DNA of 64,000 nt from Gordionus sp. m RMFG-2023 (taxonomy: Eukaryota; Nematomorpha; Gordioida; Chordodea; Parachordodidae): assembly GCF_954871325.1 (NCBI RefSeq), contig NC_088776.1, positions 52,098,569 to 52,162,568 of the forward strand, written 5' to 3'. Made by a program: the position numbers and the translations under genes. This document shows positions 37,280 through 47,924 of this stretch, in pieces. Numbering within the stretch: the stretch's first letter is position 1; the number at the start of each line of letters is the position of its first letter. Under the pieces are notes generated by a model, which saw only the letters and a list, made by a program, of their open reading frames with translations, did not search any database and was not told the DNA's origin.

Positions 37280-38260
37280 TGTCCCTTATTTATGATACAT
37301 CCTCACTGATATTTTAATTTAACATGTTTAGGATATATTTTTTTAGCTATTTGCTTTAAAAAAATTTGAAAAAGTTCAAAAATAGCGATTATGACAATTG
37401 TCACCTATCTATGATACATCCTCACTGAATTTTTAATTTAACATGTTTAGAATATATATTTTTAGCTATTTCCTTTAAAAAAATTGAAAAAAGTTCAAAA
37501 ATAAAGATTATGACAATTGTCACCTATCTATGATACATCCTCACTGAATTTTTAATTTAACATGTTTAGAATATATATTTTTAGCTATTTCCTTTAAAAA
37601 AATTAAAAAAGGTTCAAAAATAACGAATATGACAATTGTCACCTATCTATGATACATCCTCACTGAATTTTTAATTTAACATGTTTAGAATATATATTTT
37701 TAGCTATTTCCTTTAATAAAATTTGAAAAAAGGTTAAAAATAGCGATTATGACAATTGTCACCTATCTATGATACATCCTCACTGAATTTTAAATTTAAC
37801 ATGTTTAGAATATATATTTTTAGCTATTTCCTTTAAAAAAATTGAAAAAAGTTCAAAAATAACGATTATGACAATTGTCACCTATCTATGATACATCCTC
37901 ACTGAATTTTAAATTTAACATGTTTAGAATATATATTTTTAGCTATTTCCTTTAAAAAAATTGAAAAAAGTTTCAAAAATAAAGATTATGACAATTGTCA
38001 CCTATCTATGATACATCCTCACTGAATTTTTAATTTAACATGTTCAGAATATATATTTTTAGCAATTTGCTTTAAAAAAACTCAAAAAAGTTCAAAAATG
38101 GCGATTATGACAATTGTCACTTATCTATGGTACATCTTCACTGAAATTTTGATTTAACATGTCTACAATATATATTTTTATCTATTTCATTTAAAAATAG
38201 TTCAAAAATAACCATCATAACAAATGGCTCTTTTCTATGGTACATCTTTACTTAAAAATT
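37280..38260. repeat. Satellite of ~119 bp, 9 copies, right arm (inverted)
   Basis: Complement of the left-arm satellite. Copies are marked by TCACCTATCTATGATACATC at spacings near 119 bp, nine in all against ten at the left. The difference of one unit, plus extra minisatellite units at the left, accounts for most of the arm length difference. Confidence 0.88.
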
Positions 38261-38399
38261 TTAAAAAATAACTATGATGGAATAGTTAATCCAGAGCGTT
38301 ATAATTTAAAGAAGCTTTAAGAAACTTTCCCGCCTATAATATTAATATCTACTAAATGTTATTTGACTTTTGGTCGAAAAAAATGATCTAGATATTTGG

Positions 38400-38930
38400 T
38401 TAGGTGAAAAAAAGCAACCCTAACTTTAAGGCGTCTTTAAAAAAAACGATCCATATTTTGGGTCGGATTGAATAAAACGACCCGATGTTTGAGTCTGAGT
38501 CAGAAAAACGACCCAAACTTTGAGTTGGAGTTGAAAAATACGATCTAAACTTCAAGTTGGAGTCGAAAAATACGACCCAAACTTCTAGTTTGAGTCGAAA
38601 AATACGACCCAAACTTCAAGTTGGAGTCGAAAAATACGACCCTAACTTCAAGTTTGAGTCGAAAAATACGACCCAAATTTCAAGTTTGAGTCGAAAAATA
38701 CAACTCAAATTTTGAGTCGGAGTCGTAAAAAACGACCCATATTTTGGGTCGAGGTCGTTTTTTTCGGCTTGGACTTGGGTCGAAGTCGAAAAAAACGACC
38801 CATATTTTGGGTCGAAGTCGTTTTTTTCGGCTTGAACTCGGGTCGAAGTCGAAAAAAACGACCCAAACATTGAGTCGGAGTCGAATAAAACGACCCGAGC
38901 TTTGGGTCGGGGTCGCAACTCGCGGCGTTT
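38400..38930. repeat. GGTCG/TTTTTCGACTC minisatellite, right arm
   Basis: Mirror of the array at 33300-33830. The outermost units (AATAAAACGACCCGAGC, then GGGTCGGGGTCGC) are not present in the left arm, so the outer ends differ although the inner part matches closely. Confidence 0.85.
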
Positions 38931-39067
38931 TAACAACACTAATAACTAACAAAAAAAATATGGTTGTCAATCGATTCTAAAAATGAATTATTATTTTTGG
39001 TAGTCTTAAAAATAATAATAATATTGGGTTCAATATTATTTCTTTTGAAAAATTATTAAATTTCAGA

Positions 39068-39331
39068 TTATACATGGTCATCGTGAGTCATATCTCTCAA
39101 CAGATAATCAGTTTTCAAGTCATATCTGGTAACCAAAGATTCGAAATCGATATGACATGGGTCATCTTCTTTTGATCTTTTTTTGTCTAAAATCTTGGCT
39201 AATCCCCTATCATAATCATCATCGAATATTTTTACAACTTTTCTTTTAGAAGATTTCAATCTGTAATTTTGTGGGTCTTCTTCAGGTTCGCTGATTATTA
39301 AATTATGAGCAGTTATTTTTCTCCCGTTCAT
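39068..39331 (-). CDS. Hypothetical 87-residue ORF or first exon
   Basis: I do not recognise the product. It is rich in charged residues (EPEEDPQNYRLKSSKRK, then DDDYDRGLAKILDKKRSKED) and has a codon mix like the host genes rather than AT-rich noise. ATG at 39331, stop TAA at 39068. GTATAATC immediately before the stop could be a splice donor in phase 0, in which case this would be a first exon reading towards the giant palindrome. In that direction the next coding sequence is the ADF/cofilin exon A, whose AG-ATG junction is also in phase 0. A fusion is possible but would add 86 residues unusual for cofilins, so I keep them apart. Confidence 0.4.
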   Translation of the reverse strand: MNGRKITAHNLIISEPEEDPQNYRLKSSKRKVVKIFDDDYDRGLAKILDKKRSKEDDPCHIDFESLVTRYDLKTDYLLRDMTHDDHV

Positions 39332-39628
39332 ATTCGTAGAATCCGAATATATTATGTTGAATGAAAAAAAAAGTGAGGATAAAATATGTGGTTACGTTTT
39401 ATTGACAATATATTTTTTTTTAAATTAAAGAAGTATTTTATGATTGTTGTGTTGGTTTCTTGAGATTACATTGTAATTTAATCGTTTATAAAAGATTTGT
39501 TTTAAAAAAATTTTAAATAAATAAATTGAATATTATATAAATAATGCTAAAGATTAATTTAAATATAAACCCAATAAAAATGATAAATATGATATTGGGG
39601 AGACGGTTTCATGATTTTTCTATTTTGC

Positions 39629-39727
39629 AGTATTTGTATGGATTATGAAAATGTAAATCTTTTTATTGAAAAAATTGCAAATGAAAAAGTACCTCAGGAT
39701 AAGAAAACTGCACGACTAAGTGAAATG
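39629..39727 (+). CDS. Possible small exon, unassigned
   Basis: Follows a good acceptor (TTTCTATTTTGCAG). It reads ICMDYENVNLFIEKIANE then KVPQDKKTARLSEM before TGA. The text looks coding but is short and stands alone; no partner exon was found downstream before 41 kb. Could be chance. Confidence 0.2.
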
Positions 39728-40191
39728 TGATTAAATAGTTGTTCATCTAACATCATTTTCCTCATATTATGACAAATCCCACGAGATTATCGAGGCATAT
39801 CATAATTTAAAAATTAAAATCTAAAATATATTAGGAAGAAACTTTATAATAAAGTTATGTAAATAGGAATTTTTTTTCGATTTGATAAAATTTTAAAATA
39901 AACAAACTTACCAAAATGGATACCTTATCTTAATTTTGTTAAATTGTTTCACAAATAAAAACATCTAGATCTACTTATTATTTCTTAAAATAATTAATTT
40001 TTCACATTTTTCTATTCCATTAATATCTGATTTCTTAATGAGCAGTAAATTTCTCCTGCTGAAATTTCTTGCATATTTAAATAAAATTTATCTATCTATT
40101 CATAGTGCTTATATATTGAAGATCTACAATCTCCCCTATCGATGATAGAAACAAAATATTTATATAAAATGTCTTTAGATATACTCTCTAA

Positions 40192-40300
40192 CAGGGGCGT
40201 CGCTAGCCTTTACAATCTCAGGGGGCTCAACTAAAAAAAATTTATGGGAGGTGAAGCCCCCCCATACTTTCAATTTACGGGCCTTCGGCGGGGTTTTATA
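40192..40300 (+). mobile_element. hAT-like terminus, second subfamily
   Basis: CAGGGGCGTCGCTAGCC at the left, followed by a GAAGCCCCCC tract and a GGGCCTTCGGCGGGG hairpin: the layout of the hAT end at 29138. The far end was not located. It shares GGCTC and CGCTAGC features with the element at 58561. Confidence 0.45.
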
Positions 40301-41387
40301 TTGATATATTAAACTTTTTTAAAATTTGCTAACTCTAAACAATTATTCTGAATTTCATATTTTGTCATTTATTATATTTTGCATAAAAATAAACTAACAT
40401 ATAAATAATTAAAACAATACAAGACATATCTAATAATAATATTTTTAAATTTTCATGGTTGATATAAAATAAATTTACGCCTAAAGAATTACAAGTGATA
40501 AAAAAGGTTAATTAATTCATACAAATGCTTCAATTGATAATGGTTTTTAAAAACCACATAAGGCTATAGAATTCTTAGCAACTTACATTGATAAAAGGTC
40601 ATGAAACTAATATAACTGTTAAACATGGATCTATATATATAATTATATACTGATTGTTATATAGCGCAAATTTTTATATGTCGCATTCATTTTATTAACA
40701 CAACTGTTAACTTAATGATATAATTTTCTTTATACTGAATTGATATTAACTTCACTTAATAGTTTAATTTAAATTATTTAATAGATTTTTTATTTATATA
40801 TAATGTAAAATTTTCGTATTTTAGGATTGGGAGATTAGAACCGTTGTCAAATAAAGAAAAGTTAGAACTAAAATATGATACTAATCTTTATTAAATATTT
40901 AAATATAAAGTGAAAACATAAACAAAATAAAAGAAAAATAAAATTAATATAAATTAAAATTAAAAATTAAGTTCGTAAAATCATGATCATTTTCTTAAGT
41001 AAAATATTCCCGATTGTATATACTTTTCTTTCCTATTCATTTGCATCGTCTTTACTCAAATAATCTAATAAATCGTTTCGTTTTTCTGTTAAACAATCGA
41101 TTTGAATATTACTTCTTTTGAATATTACTTCTTTTTTTCTCTAATTTAATTCCAAGTTATTTACATATTGCAACAATAAAGAAAAAATTTATTGTATTTT
41201 TTTAGTCAAAATAAATTTAATAAATAAAAATTATAAACTTATCTTTAAATCTTGTCTAACTCCCTGCCAACCTTAACAACAACTCTCTGTTACCATTTTA
41301 GACGCTTTATAGAATGGACTAATAAGAAAAAATTTATAGGCCTTACCAAATTAACAATTCTTGAAGAAGAGAATATAAACAACGACC

Positions 41388-41760
41388 CAGGCTTAGCCAT
41401 AATTTTCCTAGGGGGGGGGGGGGGGGAATTAAAAAATTACTGTAAGCTTCGCCCCCAGACCCCCTCTCGGGCGGGCCTTCGGTCCGCTTTTGCCCGGCCT
41501 TGGTCGGGTTACCTTAGTCTATATATAGTCAGAAAATATTTTTACAAGATAGGAGGTTAATTTTAATAAAAAAAATAAGTCTGGAACAAATATGAAATAT
41601 AATTTTATTAGTTTATATTTTTTTAAAAAATATTTATATTTATAAAAATTTGGCGTGAAAAAATAAAAATTGTAACAAAAAAAAATAATAATATTACAAT
41701 AAAAAATAAAAAAAATATTAAATTATTTCTTGATATTGTACATAATCGGAAAGAAAAATA
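41388..41760 (+). mobile_element. hAT-like non-autonomous end (inverted partner at 45470-45964)
   Basis: CCCAGGCTTAGCCATAATTT, a poly-G tract at 41411-41426, GCTTCGCCCCCAGACCCCC and CGGGCGGGCCTTCGGTCCG. AT-rich text then follows with ATTTTTACAAGATAGGAGG. The same series occurs inverted at 45470-45964 and direct at 58250. No ORF of its own. Confidence 0.55.
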
Positions 41761-41912
41761 TATATATATATAAGATATTTAAAACATAAATGTTTAATTA
41801 TAACGAAAAAAATATTTTTTTTGTGGTTAAAATCTAAATATAGTTGCGATGCAAAATATAAATAAAATTAACATAAAAGTTTTTAATAAAAAACAAATGA
41901 CTATATTTGATA

Positions 41913-44638
41913 AACTAGGAGGGAAATGGGAGTGTTTCGAAGAAACATTTGTAGTTCCCCTTTAGGATTTCAAATTGGACTTTTTGTTTAAGAGATAGGG
42001 ACTCGTTTTTGACCCCTGTCTTTGACGAAATTCTTCTACCCAATTGATTTAAGAACTTTAGGGATTGGGGACCGGGGTTTCCAAGGACGCTAAAAATTAG
42101 GGGAATAAATATAAAAGAGTTAGGGAGGAATCTATATTTATTAAACTTATTGGTTTCTTGTTGTTCCAAGGGGTCGGTATTTCCGTTAGCCGGAAAGGAG
42201 GTAACACAAGAGACGTCCCAGACAAGTCTTTTGCCGCCGTGCCAAGACGTTAAAGACATGCCGTCTGGGTGCTTAACGTCAGCATTTAGGAGACCTAATG
42301 GCTCCAAACTATTGGGGAAGCCGGCCGAAATCAAGGCTTAGCCGATTAACCTATTAAGATTGTCGTGCCTCAGGAAACGGCCACTGACTTTGAGGCACGA
42401 GAAACAATATCTAGAGAAAGGATCAACCTGTTTGTGACAGGCAGCACAGGTGTCCACAGAAGGGATAAGGCAACCAAGCCTATGGTCAATGGCAGTTTGA
42501 AACTCATCGTCTGTGAGTAACGTTTCTTTTTTACCACTCGGAATCGCGTCTAGCCATTCATGGCCGTTAGAGTTTTTTTTTGCGTTTCTGAGCAGTTGAA
42601 GGTTAGTTAGATCGGGATACATACAAAGTTTTTCAAACGAGCATTGAAGCATAGGGATCAGGAAGCTCTTTAGATGACAGGAAATTGGCTGCTCGGAGCC
42701 TTGGGTGATTAGAGTAAGCCACTCTTGTTTAGCTGAAGATAGAAGGGGATCGTCCAACTCGATAAGCGAGGAAATAGAATCGGCGAAGGATATTCGAGAT
42801 GAAAGAAAACACGCAATACCATAAGGAAGGGAGGTGAAAATCCCAGTCCACCCCGGTAAGCGGGCATAGAGGCGAGGGACCAATTGAAATCGGAAAAATT
42901 TAAGCCTAAAAGGACCTTAAGGAGAGTATTGTACTGGAAAACGGAGGAAGATTTAAATAAATGTAAGAATTTCGGTAGAAAAAGACATTTTTTGGTGAGA
43001 AAGAAGAACTGATGCTTGGGGAGATGAGGAAGATTCTTGAGTGAATTGGAAAAGGACTGGATCAAATCGTCAAAAGTTTTTTGACAAAAGGAGGTTGAAA
43101 AACCGATAGGGGAACCTAAAAGACAGAGTTCCTCGTGCGGAATGATTGTAAAATCTAAGGGAGGAATAAACTCCTTATTGTTGAGGGAGGAAATTTCACA
43201 CTTTTTCTTATTTAGGGAAAGACCAATTTTCGAAGCTTCCATTTCAACGTACTCTATGGCCGACATAACATTGGGTAAAGAACGGCCAAAAGAGCCATCG
43301 TCGAGATACCATAAATTAAGGTCTAATTTGAAATTAGACTTTAAATTTTTGATCAAATCATGAATCCCTATAGTAAAGAGCAGGGGGCCTAGTGGATCAC
43401 CTTGCTGTATCCCCTCTTCGGAGGATATGGAAAATTCCCCGAATTTGAGTAACGAAGGGAATCCATAACAGGAATTAAGGAAATTCCCATATTTTGGGAA
43501 ATGATGTAAAAAAGATGGTAAGAATGCCCTCCTATGGATGGGTTGAAGGCATTTCTGAAGTCTAACTTGCAGAAAACCTTATCGGCCTCAGTATTTATAA
43601 AAATACGCGCAACATGTGAGGCCACTTCACACCCACCTCTCACTCCAAATCCTAACTGTGAAGGAAATAAGAAAGAACTAGCCTTAGGCTATTTACAATA
43701 GCCTTGGCGACTAAACGACGAAAGAATGACCCTATGGCTATGGGTCTAACGCCGCCATCCGGTTTGGTCAAGGAAACAAGACGTGCGCCAAAAATAATAG
43801 GACGAATGCAAAGGGGAACTTCGCGTACGAGGATATTATTGCAAAGTTCGGTTAATGCTTTCAACAAAGGGTCAATGAAGCCATTATCAGAGCATTGAAT
43901 TAAATCCACAAAAAAACCAGGTCTGAAGCCGTCCAACTCACCTGTCTTCCATTTTTTAAAGGACTTTAAGCACTTAAGTACTTCGTCACAGGTAAAGGGA
44001 ATAGGGGAAGAGGCATGCGGGTGGATGTTAAAAGGGGACGTTAGTGGATGTTTTTCAAGAAGTTGTTTAAATATAGTAACGTTGATAGGTGAAATAGAAT
44101 CACCGGAAGACAATATTCGGGCAGCACCGCTAATATCCCAAGATCTAATTTTTCGGAGATCAATTTGTGACGGAAGGAGTTGGGGTTTAAAGCGTAAGAA
44201 GGAGAAAATTCGTCGATAATCATATTTCTAAAATTGGACACTTTTTCCTTAATTAAGGCAGATAAGTTATTTATTTTATTTTTGGGTTTAACTAGGACTC
44301 GAAAACAAAAACTAACCAGGTCTAACCATAAGGGTAGTGAGGAGAAATCTGAATTCAAATTATTTATAACGTGAGGAACCTTGAGATAGACTCTCGGGCG
44401 GCTATAGGGATCCTAGAAAGAACTGGGGGCTTATGCGAATTAAGGAATAAATCAACAGAGCTTGAGTAATAAGGTGGACTGGGGTCATACGAGTGAGGAG
44501 CGTTAATTAAAGGATCTGGGCCGTAAGAGAGGGGAAATTTTCCAGAATTGTGGCAAGCGGGTGAACCTGTTTCCTAAACACGCCATTTAAATTAAGCGAA
44601 ACTATTTTTAAGCATACTTGACAACAAGAGTTAACCAT
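41913..44638 (-). pseudogene. Decayed LINE-type reverse transcriptase with C-terminal Cys/His and nuclease-like segments
   Basis: Read from 44638 down: MVNSCCQVCLKIV (Cys pairs); at about 44113-43652 LVSLTKPDGGVRPIAIG then FFRRLVAKAI (RT start); near 43580 KVFCKLDFRNAFN (RT motif A); near 43305 WYLDDGSFG (catalytic motif C, YLDD); at 42883-42338 CAACHKQVDPFSRYCFSC then GRFLRHDNLNRL; at 42334-41915 PDGMSLTSWHGGKRLVWDV, a conserved tail possibly a PD-(D/E)XK nuclease. The parts lie in at least four successive frames, and TAA in frame separates RLIG from ALISAGFP at 42335-42337, so it is inactive. Some RTs of this YLDDG type with a DGM..W..G..LVWD tail occur in many invertebrates; I cannot place the clade firmly. 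Confidence 0.75.
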
Positions 44639-45469
44639 GGGATGGCTTTGAAAGGGAGAAAACACAAAAAAAAAGAAAAAATATATTAACGGATATAATT
44701 TTGAATTGAAGAAAAAAAAAGAAGATATTAACTAGGGAAATGGGGAAAAAAAAATCAAAATTGGAAAAAGAGGAAGATACCTGAGCTATCCTTTCAGAAG
44801 TATTATCGAGATTAGAGGGGCTGGTAAATTTTAAAAAAATAAATAAATAAACAATAATATTTATAAAATAAGACTAGATACATAAAGTATAAAAAGTATT
44901 ATTAAGAACAAAAAAAAAAGGGGGGGGGGGGTATAAACAAGAAAAAAGAGGGAAAGAAAAAATCAAAAATCAAAAATTGAAAGAAAAAAGAAAGATTATG
45001 AAATCGAAATTAGGAGGGTTGGTAAATTTAAAATAATAAAAAATTATATGCATAAAGTATAAGGGGTATTAATGTTTAACTTATATAATATAATAAATTA
45101 CTTGTATATACATTATTATAAAAGCATGGTAATAATTTATTCCAAACAAGTATAAGAAATTTATTTATAAAAAGTAAGTAGACATATAGTTGATATTCCT
45201 TTATTATATAGAATTAGTTACAAAATACTAGGTAAAATTCCACTTTTACAGACATATATGACAGTTAGGAAATATATTACAGTTAATATTTTAACAAATT
45301 TTACTAATCAATGCTCTTAATAATAAATATAGCCACAATTTGTATTCAATTATTTAACGCCCTCTATTTATTTTAAATAAAAAATGATATTAAAAATTAA
45401 TCTTCATATTATTCATCCCACAATGTCTTTAAAAGATATTTTCTGATGTCCTTATCAATATTTTATAGT

Positions 45470-45964
45470 TTTCTGTTAAATATATAATTCGCTATATTGG
45501 TAAAAATTACTTGATCGTCATATGATAATTGATAAAATTAGATATACTTAGACATGTGCGCCGACAGCAATTTCGGCGGGGGCGTTTCTTTTTTTAAAAT
45601 GATCGGTTGGCGGCGGCGAATCGATTTAGACGCCGCCACATTGATAAAATTAAATCAAAAAATTAAAGCACAATACAAACAGTGGAATATTATATTTGTA
45701 GATTTACAGTATATACAAGTAATTTATTATATTTTATATACACTAATAAAAATATATTTCATAATTGTTCTAGGCTTATTTTTTTTTTATTAAACCTCCT
45801 ATCTTGTAAAAATATTTTATGACTATATATAGACTAATATAACCCGGCCGAAGGCTGTGCAAAAGAGGGCCGAAGGCCCGCCCATAAGGGAGTCTGGGGG
45901 CGAAGCCCCCAATAATTTTTTAATTACCCATCCCCCTTAAGAAAATCCTGGCTACGCTTATGGG
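45470..45964 (-). mobile_element. hAT-like non-autonomous end, reverse orientation
   Basis: Read as complement from 45964: CCCATAAGCGTAGCCAGG, then ATTTTCTTAAGGGGG, GGGGGCTTCGCCCCC, GGGCGGGCCTTCGGCCC and GCCTTCGGCCGGGTT, then the AAGATAGGAGG block. This is the inverted partner of 41388-41760, so the decayed RT lies between two opposed hAT-like ends 4.6 kb apart. The flanks do not match, so a single composite transposition is not shown. Confidence 0.55.
45554..45645. other. GC-rich island with a perfect GGCGGCG/CGCCGCC hairpin
   Basis: ATGTGCGCCGACAGCAATTT then CGGCGGGGGCG, and further on GGCGGCGGCG-AATCGATTTAGA-CGCCGCC. It stands out strongly from AT-rich surroundings. It resembles the end of a DNA transposon but no partner end was found. 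Confidence 0.45.
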
Positions 45965-46519
45965 TGAAATTATGCAAATATATTGAAGCCTTGAGTTATT
46001 TACAGGGCAAGGATTACATATTAGAAATGAAACATTTTGTAACTATTAAATAACAACCATAGTGATATCATGAAAGAAATTAAAATTTTATATATTATTG
46101 TCGCACCATCTTTGGTATATTATATCTTAAAATAATAGTAGTTTGTAATAATATCTAAAATATATTCGTGTTAAAAATTTAACTCAAAACTGTATTTCAA
46201 AGTTGAAAAAAATAGCTTTTCTAAAAACACTTAAAAAAGAGAAGAAAAGATATCTAATTTATAACATCCATTGTGGGATGAATAATAAGGTGTTTAATTG
46301 TATAAATAGTTTAAATAAATAGATGGCGTTAAATATTTAAATTTAAATTGTTACTTATATCAAAAGCATTGATTAGTAAAATTTTAAAAATATAATTTAT
46401 TATATAATTGTCAAATACGTCTGCAAAAGTGACATTTTATCTAATATTTTATAAATAATTATATATAATAGAGGATTATAAACTATATGACTACTTACTT
46501 TTTATAAATAAATCTCTTA

Positions 46520-47075
46520 TACTTATTTGGATTTTGACCTATAAAATAATTTTAGAAAGAGACATGATAATTAAATTTAAAAATCAATAATATGGTTGAT
46601 TAATGATGTTAAACTCGGCTAATTACAATGTTAATTTCCAATTAATAAATGATTATATTAATTAAATTAGGGTTATATAATAATTTAAATAATAAAAGTC
46701 AATTAAGATTCAACTGTTAATGCTAAATTAATATTTAGTGAGGGATATTGATATATTTTTAACACAGAATTTGATCGCAAGCTGATAAAATGAAAATATA
46801 ATTTAGATGTATTAATCTAATCTAATAATTAAAATAGTATTCATTTGATAAAAATTTAGATAGTTTTTTTATTAGTTTCTAAATAATAAAATTAAATTAA
46901 TTTATTACCCAGTAGAATTATAAAAGAAATTGTTCAGGGAGCAATTAAAAAAATTTATTTTTACAAGGGGATATTAAGGAGTCATTAAAAAAAACTTTTT
47001 TGCTTCAGGAGGACTATTCAAATTTTTTAGGAGGCTCGAGCCCCTGCGCCCCCTTTAAATGGTCCACCAGAAAGG
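46520..47075 (-). mobile_element. Non-autonomous hAT-like element, reverse copy of 58561-59105
   Basis: The complement of this segment matches 58561-59105 over most of its length, including GGCTCGAGCCCCTGCGCCC near 47033, TTTGCTTC near 46995 and the run of ATTTATTAATTGGAAATTAA type. No coding capacity. Confidence 0.55.
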
Positions 47076-47329
47076 AGTTGATCAGTATTTAAAAACGTTT
47101 TTGGAATTTGATATCGTTTTTACATAATCTATATTTTTAGGATGATAAGCTAAAATTAGATAAAAGATTTTATTAAAATAAAAATGATTTTTACATTATT
47201 TTTAAATATATCTAAAATTTTAAATTTATATAGTATTATATAATAATATAAATTTGAATATAAAATAAAATAAAATTAGTTGGTGAAAATTGCGATATAC
47301 TTTATAAAAGGACATAAGTAGAAATCGTG

Positions 47330-47763
47330 ATTTATAATAGGTTATTCGAATATTATAATTATTATAAATTATTTTAATTAATATTATAATTTATTTTAAT
47401 TAATATTATAATTATTTTAATTAATATTATAATTTATTTTAATTAACATTATAATTATTTTAATTCATTATAATTTATCTAAACCAATTTTATATTATTT
47501 ATATATAATTATTATTTTTTAAATTAATTAATTAATATTTTATTTTAATTAATATATTATTTTATTTAATTAACATATTATTTTATTTTATTTAATATTA
47601 AAATGTCATTTTATTTAATATCTATAACAAGATTGAAAAGGCAATGTGAGACAAAATCAAAATCATGATTTACATTCGAGAGGGAGAGAATTCAAAATTT
47701 CACAACCTGATTGATTAAACAATAATATCAAAAGTTGTAGAAGGGGAGTAATAAAAGAGAGGA
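47330..47763. repeat. AT-rich tandem repeat plus conserved tail, shared with 57895-58100
   Basis: Repeats of ATTATAATTATTTTAATTAAT, then ATTCGAGAGGGAGAGAATTC and CACAACCTGATTGATTAAAC. The same tail is found at 58003-58097 after a similar AT-rich run. The copies diverge after AAAAGAGAGGA. Confidence 0.7.
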
Positions 47764-47924
47764 CATGCCCAACCTTCTTCAAATCTATTGGTAAAAAAAT
47801 CCGCGCCATCACTGGTGACCCACAGGAAGGCTTCTATCTCAGACAGCGCATATCTATTGATATATGCAGATCTAACTGCATTGCCATCCACGGCTCTCTT
47901 TCTTGACCTCCTCCCACCCAACAT
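47715..47924 (-). CDS. Hypothetical 69-residue ORF, possibly element-derived
   Basis: Reads MLGGRRSRKRAVDGNAV then NRYALSEIEAFLWVTSDG and FFTNRFEEGWACP. Composition is clearly less AT-rich than its surroundings and looks coding, but I do not recognise it. Its 3' end runs into the repeat shared with 58 kb, which suggests it belongs to, or was truncated by, a mobile element. Confidence 0.3.
   Translation of the reverse strand: MLGGRRSRKRAVDGNAVRSAYINRYALSEIEAFLWVTSDGADFFTNRFEEGWACPLFYYSPSTTFDIIV

Larger units (their letters stand above)
33256..38941. mobile_element. Giant palindromic hAT-derived element with arms of about 2.2-2.4 kb
   Basis: The left arm 33256-35652 and right arm 36707-38941 are inverted copies, near-identical by eye, around a 1.05 kb spacer. 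The ends are TAGTGTTGTTAA in both orientations, close to hAT termini (CAGTGTTGTTA). Outer part of each arm: a GGTCG/CGACC-rich minisatellite. Inner part: a satellite of about 119 bp in 10 copies at the left and 9 at the right. The spacer encodes a hAT transposase C-terminus on the minus strand. The outer 8-bp flanks (AAATCAAT and ATAACTAA) are not identical, so no target duplication is preserved. Reading frames in the minisatellite (for example 33258-33527 and 38616-38939) are by-products of the repeat. Confidence 0.8.
45085..46520. repeat. Imperfect palindrome around a hAT-like end
   Basis: The segment near 45090-45480 (with ATTCCAAACAAGTATAAG and AAAAAGTAAGTAGACATATAG) recurs inverted near 46100-46510. 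The same segment occurs in direct orientation at about 58490-58560 plus 59106-59260. Non-coding. Confidence 0.6.

Noticed and set aside
33258-38939. Open frames in both palindrome arms with repeated WVVFFDSD-like text
   Set aside because: They are translations of the GGTCG minisatellite and occur in several frames and both strands; not proteins.
41252-41560. Open frame 41252-41560 (+)
   Set aside because: It runs through the poly-G tract and hairpins of a hAT-like end; no coding signal.
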